Part shown: in pieces, positions 47,025-58,631 of the stretch
How positions within the stretch are numbered: the stretch's first letter is position 1
Layout of the letters: each line of letters starts with the position of its first letter
Assembly (NCBI GenBank): GCA_001939145.1
Contig: LSRX01000007.1
Coordinates: 1,863,914 to 1,927,913, forward strand
Direction: 5' to 3'
DNA length: 64,000 nucleotides
Source: Symbiodinium microadriaticum
Taxonomy: Eukaryota; Sar; Dinophyceae; Suessiales; Symbiodiniaceae
The notes under the pieces: model-generated
Seen by the model: only the letters and a program-made list of their open reading frames with translations
Database searches by the model: none
What the model was told of the DNA's origin: nothing
Program-made: the position numbers and the translations under genes

Positions 47025-47163
47025 TGATCTTGTCAGCCGATTCCCTCAAGACCCTGATCCGGGCCCCACACCACCCGTTTCGACCCTCGACATAGCCGGT
47101 CTGGAACTTCGTGCCCTCGTCCTGTCTCACAAAGCAGGCAAACCGCACCCTGCAAAGAGAATG
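47025..47163 (-). CDS. Probable exon with very strong codon bias
   Basis: The frame reads VRFACFVRQDEGTKFQTGYV, then EGRNGWCGARIRVLRESAD and KIRGHQLCE. Nearly every third position is G or C. It is preceded by a TTGCAG acceptor at 47154-47160. The family is unknown. Confidence 0.5.
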
Positions 47164-47855
47164 AGAAAGCGGAAATGCTCGTGAAGTGCTCAAGGCTTCT
47201 GCTCGTCCTGATCATCTGGGTCGTTTGCACCTGATAAGGCGTTGTGGCAGAGCGAACTCATTCTTCAACTGTAGACTTGCAGACTGGGCTCGCTATCAGA
47301 TAGAGGCTGCAGGCTGCAAGAAGCCATTCCCTCCTAAGAACCCCCTGTTTCAGTGGCATGGGGGCCAGGTCTCCAATGTGCGGCGCATTGACACGCCACG
47401 CCAAAGGAGGGAAGCAAGCGCACGAAAACCGCACACAAAGAGACGCCCCCTCACCCGAACTCCTAAACCGCAACTTTGCCCTGCACCTGCAAAGAAACGG
47501 GAGAGCGCGTACTTGCTTTTTCCTCAGCAAGGGACCGATTCAGCGTTGAGGGGCTCCGCCTGCCCTTCTGCATTGCCAGGGTTTGGCGCACTAGGCCGGG
47601 CAGCTTCCGGTTTTGATGCTGGATAAAAATGTGGAGTTACTTTATACTCTACACTCTTCCAGCACCTGTCGCGTGCACATGTGTTGTGAGGAAGCCAAGC
47701 CATTGCGTCGACAGGGGAATGCCAGCGTGAACCACTCCCAGGCTTTAGCGACCCGTACTTCCGAAACAGGGTGCAGGCTGAAGCTTTGGGTTTGTTGTCG
47801 TCTTACCTCAAGGCACTGTAGCTTGCGCTTGCAGAATGCTTCACAAAGCAAACAG

Positions 47856-47972
47856 GGGGTGCCTGACATGCACCTGGACCTGCAACTAGCGGAGCTTGCC
47901 AAGCTGCGGGCTTCGCAATCGAAGCTAATGGGCATGAAGGTGTTCCTTGTCGTCGGTCGTGCGTCGGAATAA
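47856..47972 (+). CDS. 3'-terminal exon on the plus strand
   Basis: The acceptor AAACAG before GGG lies at 47856 and the frame runs to TAA at 47970-47972. It reads GVPDMHLDLQLAELAKLRAS then QSKLMGMKVFLVVGRASE, with high third-position G/C. An earlier plus frame (47186-47626) could hold upstream exons. An opposing minus frame is open but has poorer codon use. Confidence 0.45.
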   Translation, partial: GVPDMHLDLQLAELAKLRASQSKLMGMKVFLVVGRASE

Positions 47973-48173
47973 TTCAAGCATGGATTCCTAATACTCGACA
48001 GAACATTCTGTGCCATGCAGTCCCTTGTTGATAGAAGGAGCTGTGCTGTTCTTCCAGAGTCTGGACTTCGGGCCATAAAGTTAAAACCCCCCAGTTAGGT
48101 CATTACGGCCAACATAGAAAATGTGAGCGTACCTTGAATCCTAAACGCTTGGAAGCCTAACAAACACGATTTT

Positions 48174-48370
48174 TCACTTGGAGCTTACGAAGCGGGCTTG
48201 GGATTCTAACTGGCCTACTACTTTCGTGCCCTCGCCATGCAGGCGCCGAAGTGCGGTGTTTCCGAAACACATCAACCCCAGGACAATCTTCAGAAACATC
48301 ATGTGCAGTCGGTGTGCTTGGCATTCCACCAGAGTGGAAGCGATGGGTCGCACATCTTTTCCAAGATGGC
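48174..48370 (-). CDS. 3'-terminal exon of a putative secreted protein
   Basis: The acceptor GCCGGAG before GC lies at 48370 and the frame is 65 codons to TGA at 48174. It reads HLGKDVRPIASTLVECQAHR, then LHMMFLKIVLGLMCFGNTAL and LRRLHGEGTKVVGQLESQ. Codon use is strongly coding. It lies 0.55 kb downstream of a signal-peptide exon on the same strand and may be the same gene, with middle exons unfound. Confidence 0.55.
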
Positions 48371-48918
48371 CTCCGGCTTCCAACAAATGAGGGGCTGGGA
48401 CCCAGGTTTACATCTCGAAGCGTGAGATTAACTCGGTTGGCCCAGTGTTCCTGAAAGGACTGGGGCTGTCCTTCCTCTCCCTGCTTTGCGGGAGCTTCAT
48501 AACTTCGAAAGGTTCTAGTTCCACATGTGGTCTCATTGTTGGGGTTCCTTCCATGCACATCCCTGCTGTGCCCCGGCCTCTTTGGCCGCACCCGTCACAA
48601 GCCCCGTCGCGTCCGTGGCGGGGTAGTAGGCGGTGGAGCTGCAAATTTGGTGGGTTCCCCTTGGCAAAAACTGAGGCTTGCACATTGAACTGGGAATATG
48701 CGACTCTATACGGCCTGGACACCGTAGTGCTCGAACTAGCATGCTCTGCAAGCAGCCTACGACTATGCCTTGGCCTTGGCTTGTGCAGAGAACATTCAGG
48801 AGTGCGACGTTTGGCTGCATCTTGCAAGCAAGCGACGGCGGCGACCACCTCACAAAATGAGCACATACGACTTCCCCACACCAGCAAACCAGCATTCCCA
48901 GCTTGAACGTTCGAGGAC

Positions 48919-48981
48919 CTGTGTTCTCTGGCCATCCACTTGCATCAGAAAGAACAGCGCAAGCATAGCGGCTTTCAGCAT
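48919..48981 (-). CDS. 5' exon encoding a signal peptide
   Basis: The exon is 63 nt, ATG at 48981, ending CAG before a GT donor. It encodes MLKAAMLALFFLMQVDGQRT plus Q: a basic start, a hydrophobic core and a small-residue region that resembles a cleavage site after the Gly. Such an exon fits a secreted or membrane protein entering the ER. No trans-splice site is clearly visible just upstream. Confidence 0.55.
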
Positions 48982-49487
48982 GACGTAGGTTTAGCACAGA
49001 CAGTGCTGCTTGCAGCTGCTTCCAAATGCTCCACAACACCACAACCCCACGATTCTAAGATCTCCTGCGTGAGAGCTTGGGCCAGGAGCTTGGGGCGGGA
49101 AAGCAACGCGAGGCAGGCGTCAGCAGAACTTTGCTAGACGAGTCACCCACAGGTCATGTTGCTCGAACCTGAGGAAGGTTGGACTGCAGCTTCGAACTTC
49201 AACTCGGATTCGGCGTTTCAGGCTTTGCAGCTGACAGTTAGCTTTGCGGATGCAGACTGGGAGAGGTCCTAGCTGTGAAGCTTGGGCTTGTGCAGAACGC
49301 GTCCAATAACCTGAGTATGACACGCAAGTCTCGGCTTGTCGACTCGGCTGTTCTAGGCCAGGTTACAGGTTCCGCAAAGGCTTGAGACGGATGGCATTAA
49401 TGCGCAACCAAGCCGACAAGTGCCTTCAACACATCTGCATACACAGTCCTGCCGCGCACAGATGCAGCCCGGGCCACATCCTGCCGT

Positions 49488-49562
49488 GATGGTTTGGTAC
49501 ATAGACTGCTCCAGCATGTTGAACCTGAGCAGAAGTCTGTTGCGCATGTGGCTTTGAACGGA
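49488..49562 (-). CDS. Probable internal exon
   Basis: The acceptor CTACCAG before TCC lies at 49562 and the frame reads SVQSHMRNRLLLRFNMLEQS then MYQTITAG with strong third-position G/C. The donor is probably a GT near 49488. The peptide is helical. The family is unknown. Confidence 0.4.
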
Positions 49563-49597
49563 CTGGTAGGAAGATAACAACAAGCTCAGCTACAGTT

Positions 49598-49663
49598 ATG
49601 GCTCCTGACGTGGCCTTTCCACCACTTTCTGCGCTCTTGCGCGATTATCGGCGGATGCAACAG
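49598..49663 (+). CDS. Possible plus-strand 5' exon
   Basis: From ATG 49598, 22 codons read MAPDVAFPPLSALLRDYRRM then QQ before a GT donor. Codon use is good. It is head to head with the minus-strand exon at 49562, so the 35 bp between could be a divergent start region, but this rests on one short exon. Confidence 0.3.
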
Positions 49664-50439
49664 GTCATGGCCAGCAGAGATCTGATGCACAAGTTGGGGT
49701 CCCAGGCGTTCAGAACATTACAGCCAAATGCCCCTGCCATGTTCGTATCACCGTTTCTACATCTGCATCCACATGCCTCACCATGCCTCTCCCTGCATGC
49801 TGTGCATATCGGGTTTTTTGTGGTCTTCTAGCCTCTGTCACGTCTGTCAAACCACGTCCCACTCATGTCGTAAAGCAACAACCAACCCATCGACGACACA
49901 CAAGGGTCACCAACACTCTGGTTCTAGTTGCTCTACATACATACCACACAATTGCATACATGCTGGCTCGTTCATACAGATGCTTCCGACCACACACAAG
50001 TGTGCACACACATTGATGCTGGAGGGAGGGCTTCAACCTCAAGTCCAAGAAGCAGCACCATGTTGAGTGGCCCGGTGGGTGTAGGGGGTCCTGCAAAGAC
50101 ACATGGGCAGACCTTTACGACGAGCTCTCCAGTTTGAGCTGCCAGGAAGCCCTACGAAGAAGAAAGGACCCAACTGAACCAGGGCCCCCAATATGCTGGA
50201 ACACACTGGTGCTTTCTTGCAAGAGCCTGGGTTGCCTTCTACTTATTTCGTGTCCTACACTCACAAACTCTGCAATACACTCAAACCTTGACCAAAACAC
50301 CCCACTAACAACACGTAAGACCCATCAATGTTCCAGAGTATTGCAGAAGCAGTGGGTTCCCACGCTCCAAAAGCTAACTGATACGGATCCGTACAGTACA
50401 CATATGGGACATCAATATTCACGTATGCATGTATGAATA

Positions 50440-50535
50440 TGAATGTATATATATATATTTATTTATTTATTTATTTATATACATACATACATATACAGAT
50501 GTAGACATATGCGCGCACACACACACACACATATA
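50440..50535. repeat. (TA)n, (TTTA)n, (TACA)n and (CA)n microsatellites
   Basis: Four short-period runs follow directly after one another. Confidence 0.92.
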
Positions 50536-50904
50536 GATCACAAAGACACAGACACGCATTTGTCTATTTGTGGCCTTGTTTATATTGACTGGTGGACTGG
50601 TTGATTGGGGCGCCACAATTTCCTGGACTTCCATCTGCCCATCTACCGCTTTCCATGTGCCCGCCGAGGATCCGAAACTGCGGCCACTGGTCTCAGCACA
50701 GAACTGCCCCAGGACGGAAGTCGGATCCAGCGTCGTCCTCAGTAAGGACCCGGTTAAGCTGATGGCATCAAGCACTACTGAATTACAACGGATTCTTATT
50801 GCAAGGACGCCTCCAAGAGGCACCCCCGCAGTTTCCAAACAGCGTGTTTTCTAGCAGGCTTCTTGGCTTTCGGAGGTCCGTTCGAATTCCTCCGACTCCC
50901 GGGA

Positions 50905-51096
50905 TGTCGTGCCGGCAAGACGTTTTCAGCTCCGACTCTGGAACTGAGCGACAGAACTGCCAAGGGCGACAAACCAACAAAGCGCAAGGACAAGGATAGA
51001 GATCGCCAGGGTGGATCAGGGGGGCAAAGATTCGGATGCAGCTCAGATGCCCTAGATATTTTCATAAGACAGAAGCAGCTAAGAGCTAAACCCTGA
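50905..51096 (+). CDS. Possible plus-strand 3' exon, lysine/aspartate-rich
   Basis: The frame reads CRAGKTFSAPTLELSDRTAK, then GDKPTKRKDKDRDRQGGSGG and ALDIFIRQKQLRAKP before TGA. The basic/acidic stretch resembles nuclear low-complexity linkers. A minus frame overlaps. The family is unknown. Confidence 0.4.
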   Translation, partial: CRAGKTFSAPTLELSDRTAKGDKPTKRKDKDRDRQGGSGGQRFGCSSDALDIFIRQKQLRAKP

Positions 51097-51418
51097 ACCC
51101 CAAACCTACTGGATTTCTGCAGGGAGTCGTGGTTGTCGTCGGCCCAGTCGCTGCGGCCTTTGAAGGGAAGCCCCGTTCGCCCTCCTAAGCCTCCTGAGCT
51201 TCAGGGCCACCCGTTCGCTTACGAGCCTTCTTTGGGGGAGGCCGTGAGAACTACCGCGGCATTCCCTCGCAGTCCAAGAAACGTTCAAGAACTCGGCTCC
51301 ATGTGGGGAATCACCACAGGAGACAAACATCCCAGACATACCCAGTTTCTTACAGCTCCCATGGTACAAAAAAACCCATCTCCACCGAAACCAGAAATCC
51401 GAAATCCTTTGAGCCCAC

Positions 51419-51473
51419 CTGCCTGGGACATGGTGATCACGTTGTTCTTCCAGTCGGCGATGCAGGTTTGGAT
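51419..51473 (-). CDS. Internal exon, unidentified
   Basis: A pyrimidine-rich acceptor (TTTTCATTCTCCGAG) precedes ATC at 51473 and the donor is GCAG before GTGGGC at 51419. It encodes IQTCIADWKNNVITMSQA with almost all third positions C or G. The peptide is short and the family unknown. The overlapping 134-codon plus frame (51133-51537) has weaker codon use. Confidence 0.5.
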
Positions 51474-52061
51474 CTCGGAGAATGAAAATTCAAAAAAGGC
51501 CACCCCTATCCACAGAGTTTTTGTCCCTCGGGTTTAGCGTGAATCTACACTAAACGATACTGTACGATAGTACCTCTATTCTCGCTCTGCCGGTCTCCGC
51601 GAAGAGGAGCGACCACGCAAGGGGTGTGAAGACTGGGTGTGAGTTAAGACATCTCAGCAGGCACCCACCCTGACGGAATGCGAGATCGCTTCAAGAGCTT
51701 GGCCCATCTGAGAAGAACCGAGATCGTTACGCAAGGTCGGCAAGAGGCTGCTCCTAGAAGCCGAGGAGCTGAAGCTGGCCAAGCTGTCTTCGGATCAGCT
51801 GGCGAGCAGGCAGCTTTGAGGCAAAACATCGCTGAGGGGCCCTAGCTTTGGGACGGTCTATGTTGAATGGGGCGTGGGTGAAGTCAGGGATACCTTGTTT
51901 AGAGGTCCTCCTGACAATAAGGAAGCCACATTTACGATCTGTCTATGTTTGGTTCTGTCTTGCCAGAAGCCTCGTAGCCTTAATTGCGAAAGCAGACCGG
52001 GCCAGGGAGAGGGGATGCGCAACTTCCTGACTGTGCCATCCCTCTCATAATCGTCAACGAG

Positions 52062-52268
52062 GAGTGGAGCTTGTTTTCGGAGCCCCTGAAAGCCCTCGTT
52101 CCCACTGCTGGCTCGCACTTCACCGCCGGCCACTGGCCCCGGCCTGTGCCAGCACCCTTCATGGACCCGTCCGCGTTGCAAACGAGGCAGGTCTCTTCGG
52201 TTTGGCCTGGGCTGGACGCCCAGACCCTGCGCCACATGAGGCCTCTTTGCTTGGCCCTTGAGCTGTAA
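52062..52268 (+). CDS. Plus-strand 3'-terminal exon, unidentified
   Basis: After acceptor CAACGAG before GAG (pyrimidine-rich upstream), 69 codons run to TAA. The peptide reads EWSLFSEPLKALVPTAGSHF, then TAGHWPRPVPAPFMDPSAL and SSVWPGLDAQTLRHMRPL. Third positions are strongly G/C. It faces the minus-strand exon at 52291-52512 tail to tail. Confidence 0.5.
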   Translation, partial: EWSLFSEPLKALVPTAGSHFTAGHWPRPVPAPFMDPSALQTRQVSSVWPGLDAQTLRHMRPLCLALEL

Positions 52269-52290
52269 CAAAATCACCTAGACTAGGGAC

Positions 52291-52512
52291 CCATAAGTCA
52301 GGCCAGCGGCAGATGCATGCCATCATTCCGGCGAGCCCGAGGAAGTTGTGGCCCGCAAGCGCCTGGTTCTTGATTGTCTCGCCTGAGTTCAGCTGGCTGA
52401 GCTGCTGAGCTAAGCAGGTTCTCGAGGGCTGATCATCCTGACCTTTTCGCTGAATCCCCCTAGCACTGCCGCCGTCAGACACCGTCACAGGCGCTGCCGT
52501 TTCTTGTGACAT
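52291..52512 (-). CDS. 5' exon on the minus strand, unidentified
   Basis: From ATG 52512, just after GTAG, 74 codons run to a donor TGG before GTCCCT. It reads MSQETAAPVTVSDGGSARG, then QQLSQLNSGETIKNQALAGH and NFLGLAGMMACICRWPDLW. G/C third positions are strong in the second half. A hydrophobic patch (FLGLAGMMACICR) may be membrane-associated. If transcription runs into 52268 the two strands converge. Confidence 0.5.
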
Positions 52513-52989
52513 CTACCATGATACGACAAGCCACGGCCAGCATCATTCATGGTAAACCTTGGCAACTGTCAGGTGCACACTGTCATGGGAAAGGACAAAC
52601 ATCTGCTGAACTTCCCTATTTCTATGAGTGGCTGTGCTCCAGTTCAGCTGCGAACATCCGACCAGGCCCCTTAAGCTTCTGTCTTTTTTGGCCCCCCACT
52701 AGTGTTCGCCCAGGATGCATGTGACCGAAGCCCACGCCAGACGCACACTTCGGCTCGCCATAACCGTGTGATGGATGGCTCATCAAGCACCAGTCCTCTC
52801 CAGGGCTTACGGCTGTGGCTCTAGGATGCTGCAGCTGGCTCTGGCCCCTGATGCTTTCAGCTTGGGGTTGCTGGTGCTTCCGCTTCTTGTCTTAAGATGG
52901 CGTGATGCTCAGGTCTGGCCTGGAATTCGCGCTGCTCACGGGGGCACGAAAGCAACATGCACGCGGATCCAGCCCGTGCGCGTCTCTCA

Positions 52990-53252
52990 CGAAGGCCAGG
53001 TTAAAAGAACGAAGAAGCTACGATGGCGGCATGCTGCCAGTCGAGGGCGGGAGTGCGTGCTCTACAAGGCATTCATCATGGCCACCGGCCAAGGGGAGAG
53101 GTGTGTCTATGCAGCAGGACGGACACGAAGTGTCTTCTCCAGCAGAGTGGCTTGCAACTCCCGATGCTTTCCGCCGCTCCCTCAGCCCTTTTGATTTTGC
53201 GTTAGACCTGCAACCATCATTGCAAAAACCAGTTTGCAGCTCAAACCGTTAG
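52990..53252 (+). CDS. Possible plus-strand 3' exon
   Basis: The frame reads SYDGGMLPVEGGSACSTRH, VSMQQDGHEVSSPAEWLAT and PDAFRRSLSPFDFALDLQ before TAG. It looks natural but no acceptor is fixed and a second plus frame overlaps. Confidence 0.35.
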
Positions 53253-53779
53253 AAAGACATCCCCAAAACTCATTCATTTACAGCAGACTCAAGTGATGCA
53301 TCCGAAGGCTGCAAGCCCACCCAAGCCACAAGACAAAGAGTTCCTCTCCTCGGTCCATGGAGATGGCCTCAAACAAGTTGGGGCTTGGGACTTCTGACAT
53401 TATGAAGCACGTGCCGTAGCATGTAGTTTTGGGGATGTTGCCAAGACTGTTCATGCAGTGCACGGTGGGTGGATGGCTTCGAGCTGCTGTGTGTGCATCG
53501 GAAACATCGAGCACGTGACAATCGGGTGGGGAATTCGTGGAATCAGCAAAGAAAAAGCTGCGGGAATAATTAGGCAACAGATTGTGGAATATGTCGTCGC
53601 TGGGAAGCTGGGGTGGCTGAGAAGACACCGAACTCCGTTGAGCTGTCAAACTTCGCTACCCGATCGGCCTCGTCTCACCGTCGTAGTTCAATTCAGCACC
53701 TCCGACGTCTGTGAAGAGCTCCTCTGCTCTGGTAAAGCCAATCAGCGCGAAATCGCGCACACCCTTGAGGCGACGTCAA

Positions 53780-54101
53780 CTAGAGTCCTCGATCCCCCAG
53801 TTTGCAGCACGTGTTGCCGCTGTCCTGCTCGTAATCAAGGATGATCTGCATTATGTCGTCATCTAAAATGTTTCCGTTCTCTTCCACCGCCTCATACCTG
53901 AGCGGTGCACCCGAGACCAGCATGTGTTGTACTTGGGCCATTGGGGGCATCAAGCAACTCAATAGTTTCCGCCTGGCTCGGGGCATACATAGCCTCACGT
54001 TGAGGCCCTGGCAGAACGCTGATGAAGGCTGGCAGGAAGTCAAGGTACCTGGGCATCCAGCACAGGGCATACCCTCCGAGACCGGGATATATGAAATCCA
54101 C
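53780..54101 (-). CDS. Two joined 3' exons of an unidentified protein
   Basis: Exons 53956-54101 and 53780-53897 join through a GC donor (TT before GCTTGATG) and an AG-G acceptor with matching phase. The first reads VDFIYPGLGGYALCWMPRY, then LDFLPAFISVLPGPQREAM and APSQAETIEL. The second reads YEAVEENGNILDDDIMQIIL then DYEQDSGNTCCKLGDRGL before TAG. The Asp-rich LDDD segment might bind a cation but is not an EF-hand. Upstream coding-like frames (54135-54243, VPRHRVPGTHTQEARATLAA) may be earlier exons. Confidence 0.6.
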
Positions 54102-54489
54102 CTATAGGGAAGACTGATCCCCGTTTCTGAGAAGCAGAGACGAGCTTTGAGAGCAAAGGACCCTGCTGAAGCCGAGCTGCAAGGGTTGCTCGCGCCTCTT
54201 GGGTGTGGGTCCCGGGCACTCGATGTCTCGGCACCTGGGCCAAGGCTCAGCGCGGTCTCGCTTCGGGAGATGGGCCCCCCGAATGCAACATGACTGGCGT
54301 GAATTCCATTTTGCCTTGCAGCTGAATTCCGGATCGAGCCTTCCCAAACCTTGCTCGCCACTCGGACCACTCAAGTGAATAGATCCAAACGCTGGACTCT
54401 TTTCTGGTCTGATAGTGTGTAACAACAAATCACAGAAGGGCGTGGTAGAATCTTTGGGAAGGCTTGGCCCCCTTGTTCAAAAAGTTACA

Positions 54490-54685
54490 TTGCAAAGGAA
54501 CGCTAAAGCTTACAGGCCCGCTCCCGATCAGGGCAGGGCCGGCCGACTTCACTGCGACGGAGCTCCATTCGCCCGCGGTCGAAGCGTCAAATTCTCGACT
54601 TGGTCCGTGGTCGCGGACCAGCCATGGCCCGTCCCAAAACAACAAACCATTCTCAACAAAAGCAAAACGATCTGCTGACATGAAA
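54490..54685 (-). CDS. Probable exon, beta-rich extracellular-looking segment
   Basis: The frame reads ADRFAFVENGLLFWDGPWLV, RDHGPSREFDASTAGEWSS and SAGPALIGSGPVSFSVPLQ with coding-type third positions. Aromatic and Gly/Ser-rich strands suggest a beta domain. The borders are not fixed. It may precede the 53.8-54.1 kb exons on the same strand. Confidence 0.45.
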
Positions 54686-54957
54686 ACTAACCCCGACCTT
54701 TGACGAGAGATCTGCAGGGACATTCAAACTTGGAGGGCACGGGTGGCCCGGAATGAAATGAGACCTCACTTCGCAAGACAAGCTGTGCAAGGAGAGGCCT
54801 TCCCTAGGAGAGGCTTAGTGCTTTGGCCTCAACTGCTCTACCAAGGCCTGGTTCTCTTGCATCAGCGCAGACACCATGGCCTGCGCTGGCAAGAGAAGCT
54901 TGTGAGCGAGGAGGCTGCAGATGGCTGTCATGCTTCACCTGCAAACTAAGCTAGCAG

Positions 54958-55080
54958 AAGCTCCTAAACCTTTTTGCAACCAGGACTCGCGCAGCTCCTA
55001 AACCCTAAAACCCTAAACCCCTTTGGCACCAGGGCTTGAAAACCCTAAGAGCCCAAACCCTAAACACCTAGAGGCCCTAG
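54958..55080. repeat. Telomere-type island (CCTAAACCC)
   Basis: Clusters of CCTAAACCCT, CCTAAAACCCTAAACCC and CCAAACCCTAAACACC match degenerate TTTAGGG telomere units in an interior position. Confidence 0.82.
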
Positions 55081-55099
55081 AGTCAATCTGCGCATGTCC

Positions 55100-58000
55100 C
55101 TTGCCCATGCCTCGGCGGTCTGCGCTCGGAGCCGAAGTTGTGTGCCTTCCTGCTGCATGTCCTGCGTGATCGCACTGCAGGCTGCCTTCCCCCCCACGGT
55201 TGCTTCTTTTGCAGATGTGCGGCTTTTTTCCTGATCAAGATGACGGGTGTACGCAACTCAGCGGTCTGCACCATAAGTAGGATCCTGAACAGTGTAAGGA
55301 ACCCTGCAGAAAGTGCGCCACTTTTTCTGATACGGTGGCGAAACGTTCGACCCACTCCTGGAGTTCGGTGTTCAACAGGCGCACCTCTGACAGGAAAACA
55401 GAAAGACATGAGGCTGATCAAAACATACAAGTCCCTTGTATAGCACACCTTGATTAGTATAACAGTTGGATCGCGATTCTGTGGATCCTAACATTCAATA
55501 TTCAGAGTCGACGAAAAGAGATCGCTTCCTTGACACATTGGTTAGACTGCTTCTTCCGAGAGAGCTCGATTCGAGGGTCCCGGCAAAACAAAAGCAGTTC
55601 AACGCACCGTGCCTGCTGCACGCTGACGCCGGCTGCAAGGGCTGGAATGAGGCGAAAGCTCTATAAAAGCGCGGCAATAAACAGCAGACTGTACACTGCT
55701 AGTCATACACCTTATACACATGACAGGTCGACAAAACACCGGCGATGACAAAACATGAAGTAATGAAGTAGATTTCCGTTATATTGAGCTTCATAGCACA
55801 TTCCATGAAACTGCAATATGTTGGAACATATTACGATCGTAGGGTTTATCTCACATCAGTCGGCGAGAATACACATCACCCGAGTGTGGACGCTTTTTCA
55901 AGGAATCACACATCAGCGGAGAGACTTCACATCATCAGATTCTAATCCCCATGTAGACGCTGATTTCAGGATATGCCGCGGACGCAGGGGGGTTCAAGTA
56001 CTTTTCAATTCATTCTAGATCATATTTCAGCGCTGACACAAGCGCATGCACAAGACGCACATCAGTGGCATCACAGCACTCCCAAACCAGCCATTGCCCA
56101 TGTAGGTGTGTCTCTGTCTCTATGTCCTGTGTATGTGTGCCTTTGCGCGTGTGTGTACCTCGTGCAAAACAGTGTGACCCAGACTGGCTTGGATGAGCTG
56201 GACCTATTTTCCGCAGTGCCATGTGATTCATCAGTGGCAGCAGAACAATCAAACGCAGCCATTCCGCTCGATTCCACAAGCACCCACTCGAGACGAAAGC
56301 CAGTGGCAGCACACCTCCAACCCAGCCATTCCCCATCTGGACGCTCGATTCCACGCGGAACCATCGGATCGTTCACAAATAGAAGTGATTGTTTGAAAAC
56401 GGTTTCCCGAGTGCCAGCGATGCGAGATAAAGCGACCCCCTGTAGCATATATCCTACTTTAGTACAACACATTACGGAGCATGACAGTCCAAACCTTCGG
56501 CTGTGCTTCGCAATCTGTTGCCGCATGTATTACAATGCAGTGTGCCATCTTCTAACATGTCAAAGTGCAGGAAGCATGACGGTATGGCCGGCATAGCATG
56601 TAACAGCAGAGTCATATAATATCATATAATCCTAGCATACCGCAGCATGATGTAATCTGCATGCGTATACTATGGTGTCTCGGTTCGCTCTCGTGGCCTC
56701 GGTCTCCAATCTCCGCAAGGAGGCTTCACGGACAGCGGTCTCGGCCTCTGTCGGCACGGAGCTGCATGGACAGAAATGACAAAGCACCGGCTAAAGCTAA
56801 ACGGTAGCGGAGGCAATAGTGCTTTGGCAAGCAATACATGCCTTCGGGCTTCAAAATCGAAGGCCCGGAAACAACAACAGAGTGCTGGGTCAACATGAAA
56901 CTTGCACTGTATGTCTTCCGTGCTGTCTCATACATGAGAAAACTGCAGAACACCTCTTCCAGCTGCCGGTCGGCAACGGCTCTCCAAAGCCTGAGCCGTG
57001 AGTCCATCCCAGCTCTTCGACTCGACTACTTCCGGGAGTTGGGCTTCTGTCGGGGGTTCGCAATTTTAACCGCGTTGTTCGTGCCTGAGGACATTTGATT
57101 CTCACGCCCTGAGCCTCTCAAGCTGCTCAAGCAATGCCTGCCCCGCGAAATTGAAATCAATCTTGTCAAGTCTCTCTGTCCCTGCTTTGGCCGTTGCATC
57201 TGCGACCACTTCGCTCTTCTGCCTTCAGACGCCGCAGATGCTCCAAGCCGTGCGATTCGTGGGGAAGGGCTCCCTAAGTTCTACATATCCTCCAGTCTAT
57301 ATACTTACACATCCTCTGTAAAGGTTTACTGCACAAGAAGTCCTCTCGTCCTACCTTCAGTTGACAGGGCACCTCGGGAGCTTTGGTTCCACCTCGGAGG
57401 GCCCCGGCTGAGGCTCCGGTTCGCTCAGCCGCTCCGGCTCCTGGCAAATCGAAGCATCCTCTGTCTTCCTTTCCCGTACGGGGCGAATAGTTTTGGGATA
57501 TCGGCGCTCACACTCGAACAAATTCAATCCAGGCGAGGCAGCCGTGGTCTTGAGTCGGCGAAGTAAATTTGAGGTTCGGGGTGATAACACTTCCTCAACT
57601 CGAATCGCGGCTCGAGGGCATTGCTAGAGCTGGCTTCGAGCACAACAAAGTACAGGCGCTCTCCTTACCACTCATGAGTAGTGCGTGTGCTGGTGGGTTT
57701 CCTATGCCTAGGTCGGTGACAGGTGGTTGAATACGAGGCTTCGGATCGTGGAACATGATGTAGAGACGGTTCACTGACTTCTCGCTGTTGTTTCCATCTT
57801 CTTTACGTCTGCCTCAGAAGTAGGCGGCGATGTATTGTATAGCTACGACCACCGCAGACCTTTGTGTCATGTGACTGCTTCAGGCATGGCTTCCTGTGAG
57901 GATGTCACCTCGCGCCACCACGCGCAGACTGCTACTTCAATGGAACAAGCACCACACCCTCCCTCCACTGCGACATCTGGGTTCAGATGCGAGCGTGCGG

Positions 58001-58500
58001 AGCACATTCAAAATTCAATGCAAGTCAGTAATCATGCATTTGCAATCTTCCTTACACGCATGGGATGGGCGATGTCAAGCACGATCCTGGTGGGACTCGT
58101 CCAGGTCCGAGGCATCAGAAGCAGGCTGGCAATGACAAGCCTGTCTGCGACGTGATTCAATTGCGAAAGAACTGTATGTCATATATATAGCAAGGATAAA
58201 TTTATGTCAATCTCAGTGGTGCTAATGCTAGAGAAACCTAGAATTGCAGAAATAGGAAAAATAGGAAACAAAGCGGAAGAAAATAAGGATTAACATAAGG
58301 ATAAATAAAAGAATAGCCAGATATTTTAGCTTGGAACAACTATGGCTAATTTCGCACTGATAGGTAAGAAATCATAGAAGAGCAACACCAGGAGGCGCAG
58401 GACGAGCAGAAATGCCCGCTAGGCCATTCCGGCTTCCCGAGTAGCAAAGAACAACACAACTGAGCACGTTCTTGAAGCACGCCGAAAACATTGGGTGGAG
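55100..58500. other. Stretch with no firmly supported gene
   Basis: Plus frame 55466-55666 (MDRDSVDPNIQYSESTKRD, then FLDTLVRLLLPRELDSR) is the best candidate but stands alone. From about 55700 the sequence becomes more A/T-rich and shows repeated CATCAG/ACACATCA words. Nothing else could be assigned. Confidence 0.35.
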
Positions 58501-58631
58501 AATTGTGTTTGGGCTTTTTGTTTTGGCCTGCAGGGCTTGGGTTGGGTGGGGTGCAGGGGGGTGCGGGGGCATGGGTTGGATACGGAAAACATTAGATCAG
58601 CGGTTGATTTTTTTGAAGACCCGAGATTTGN

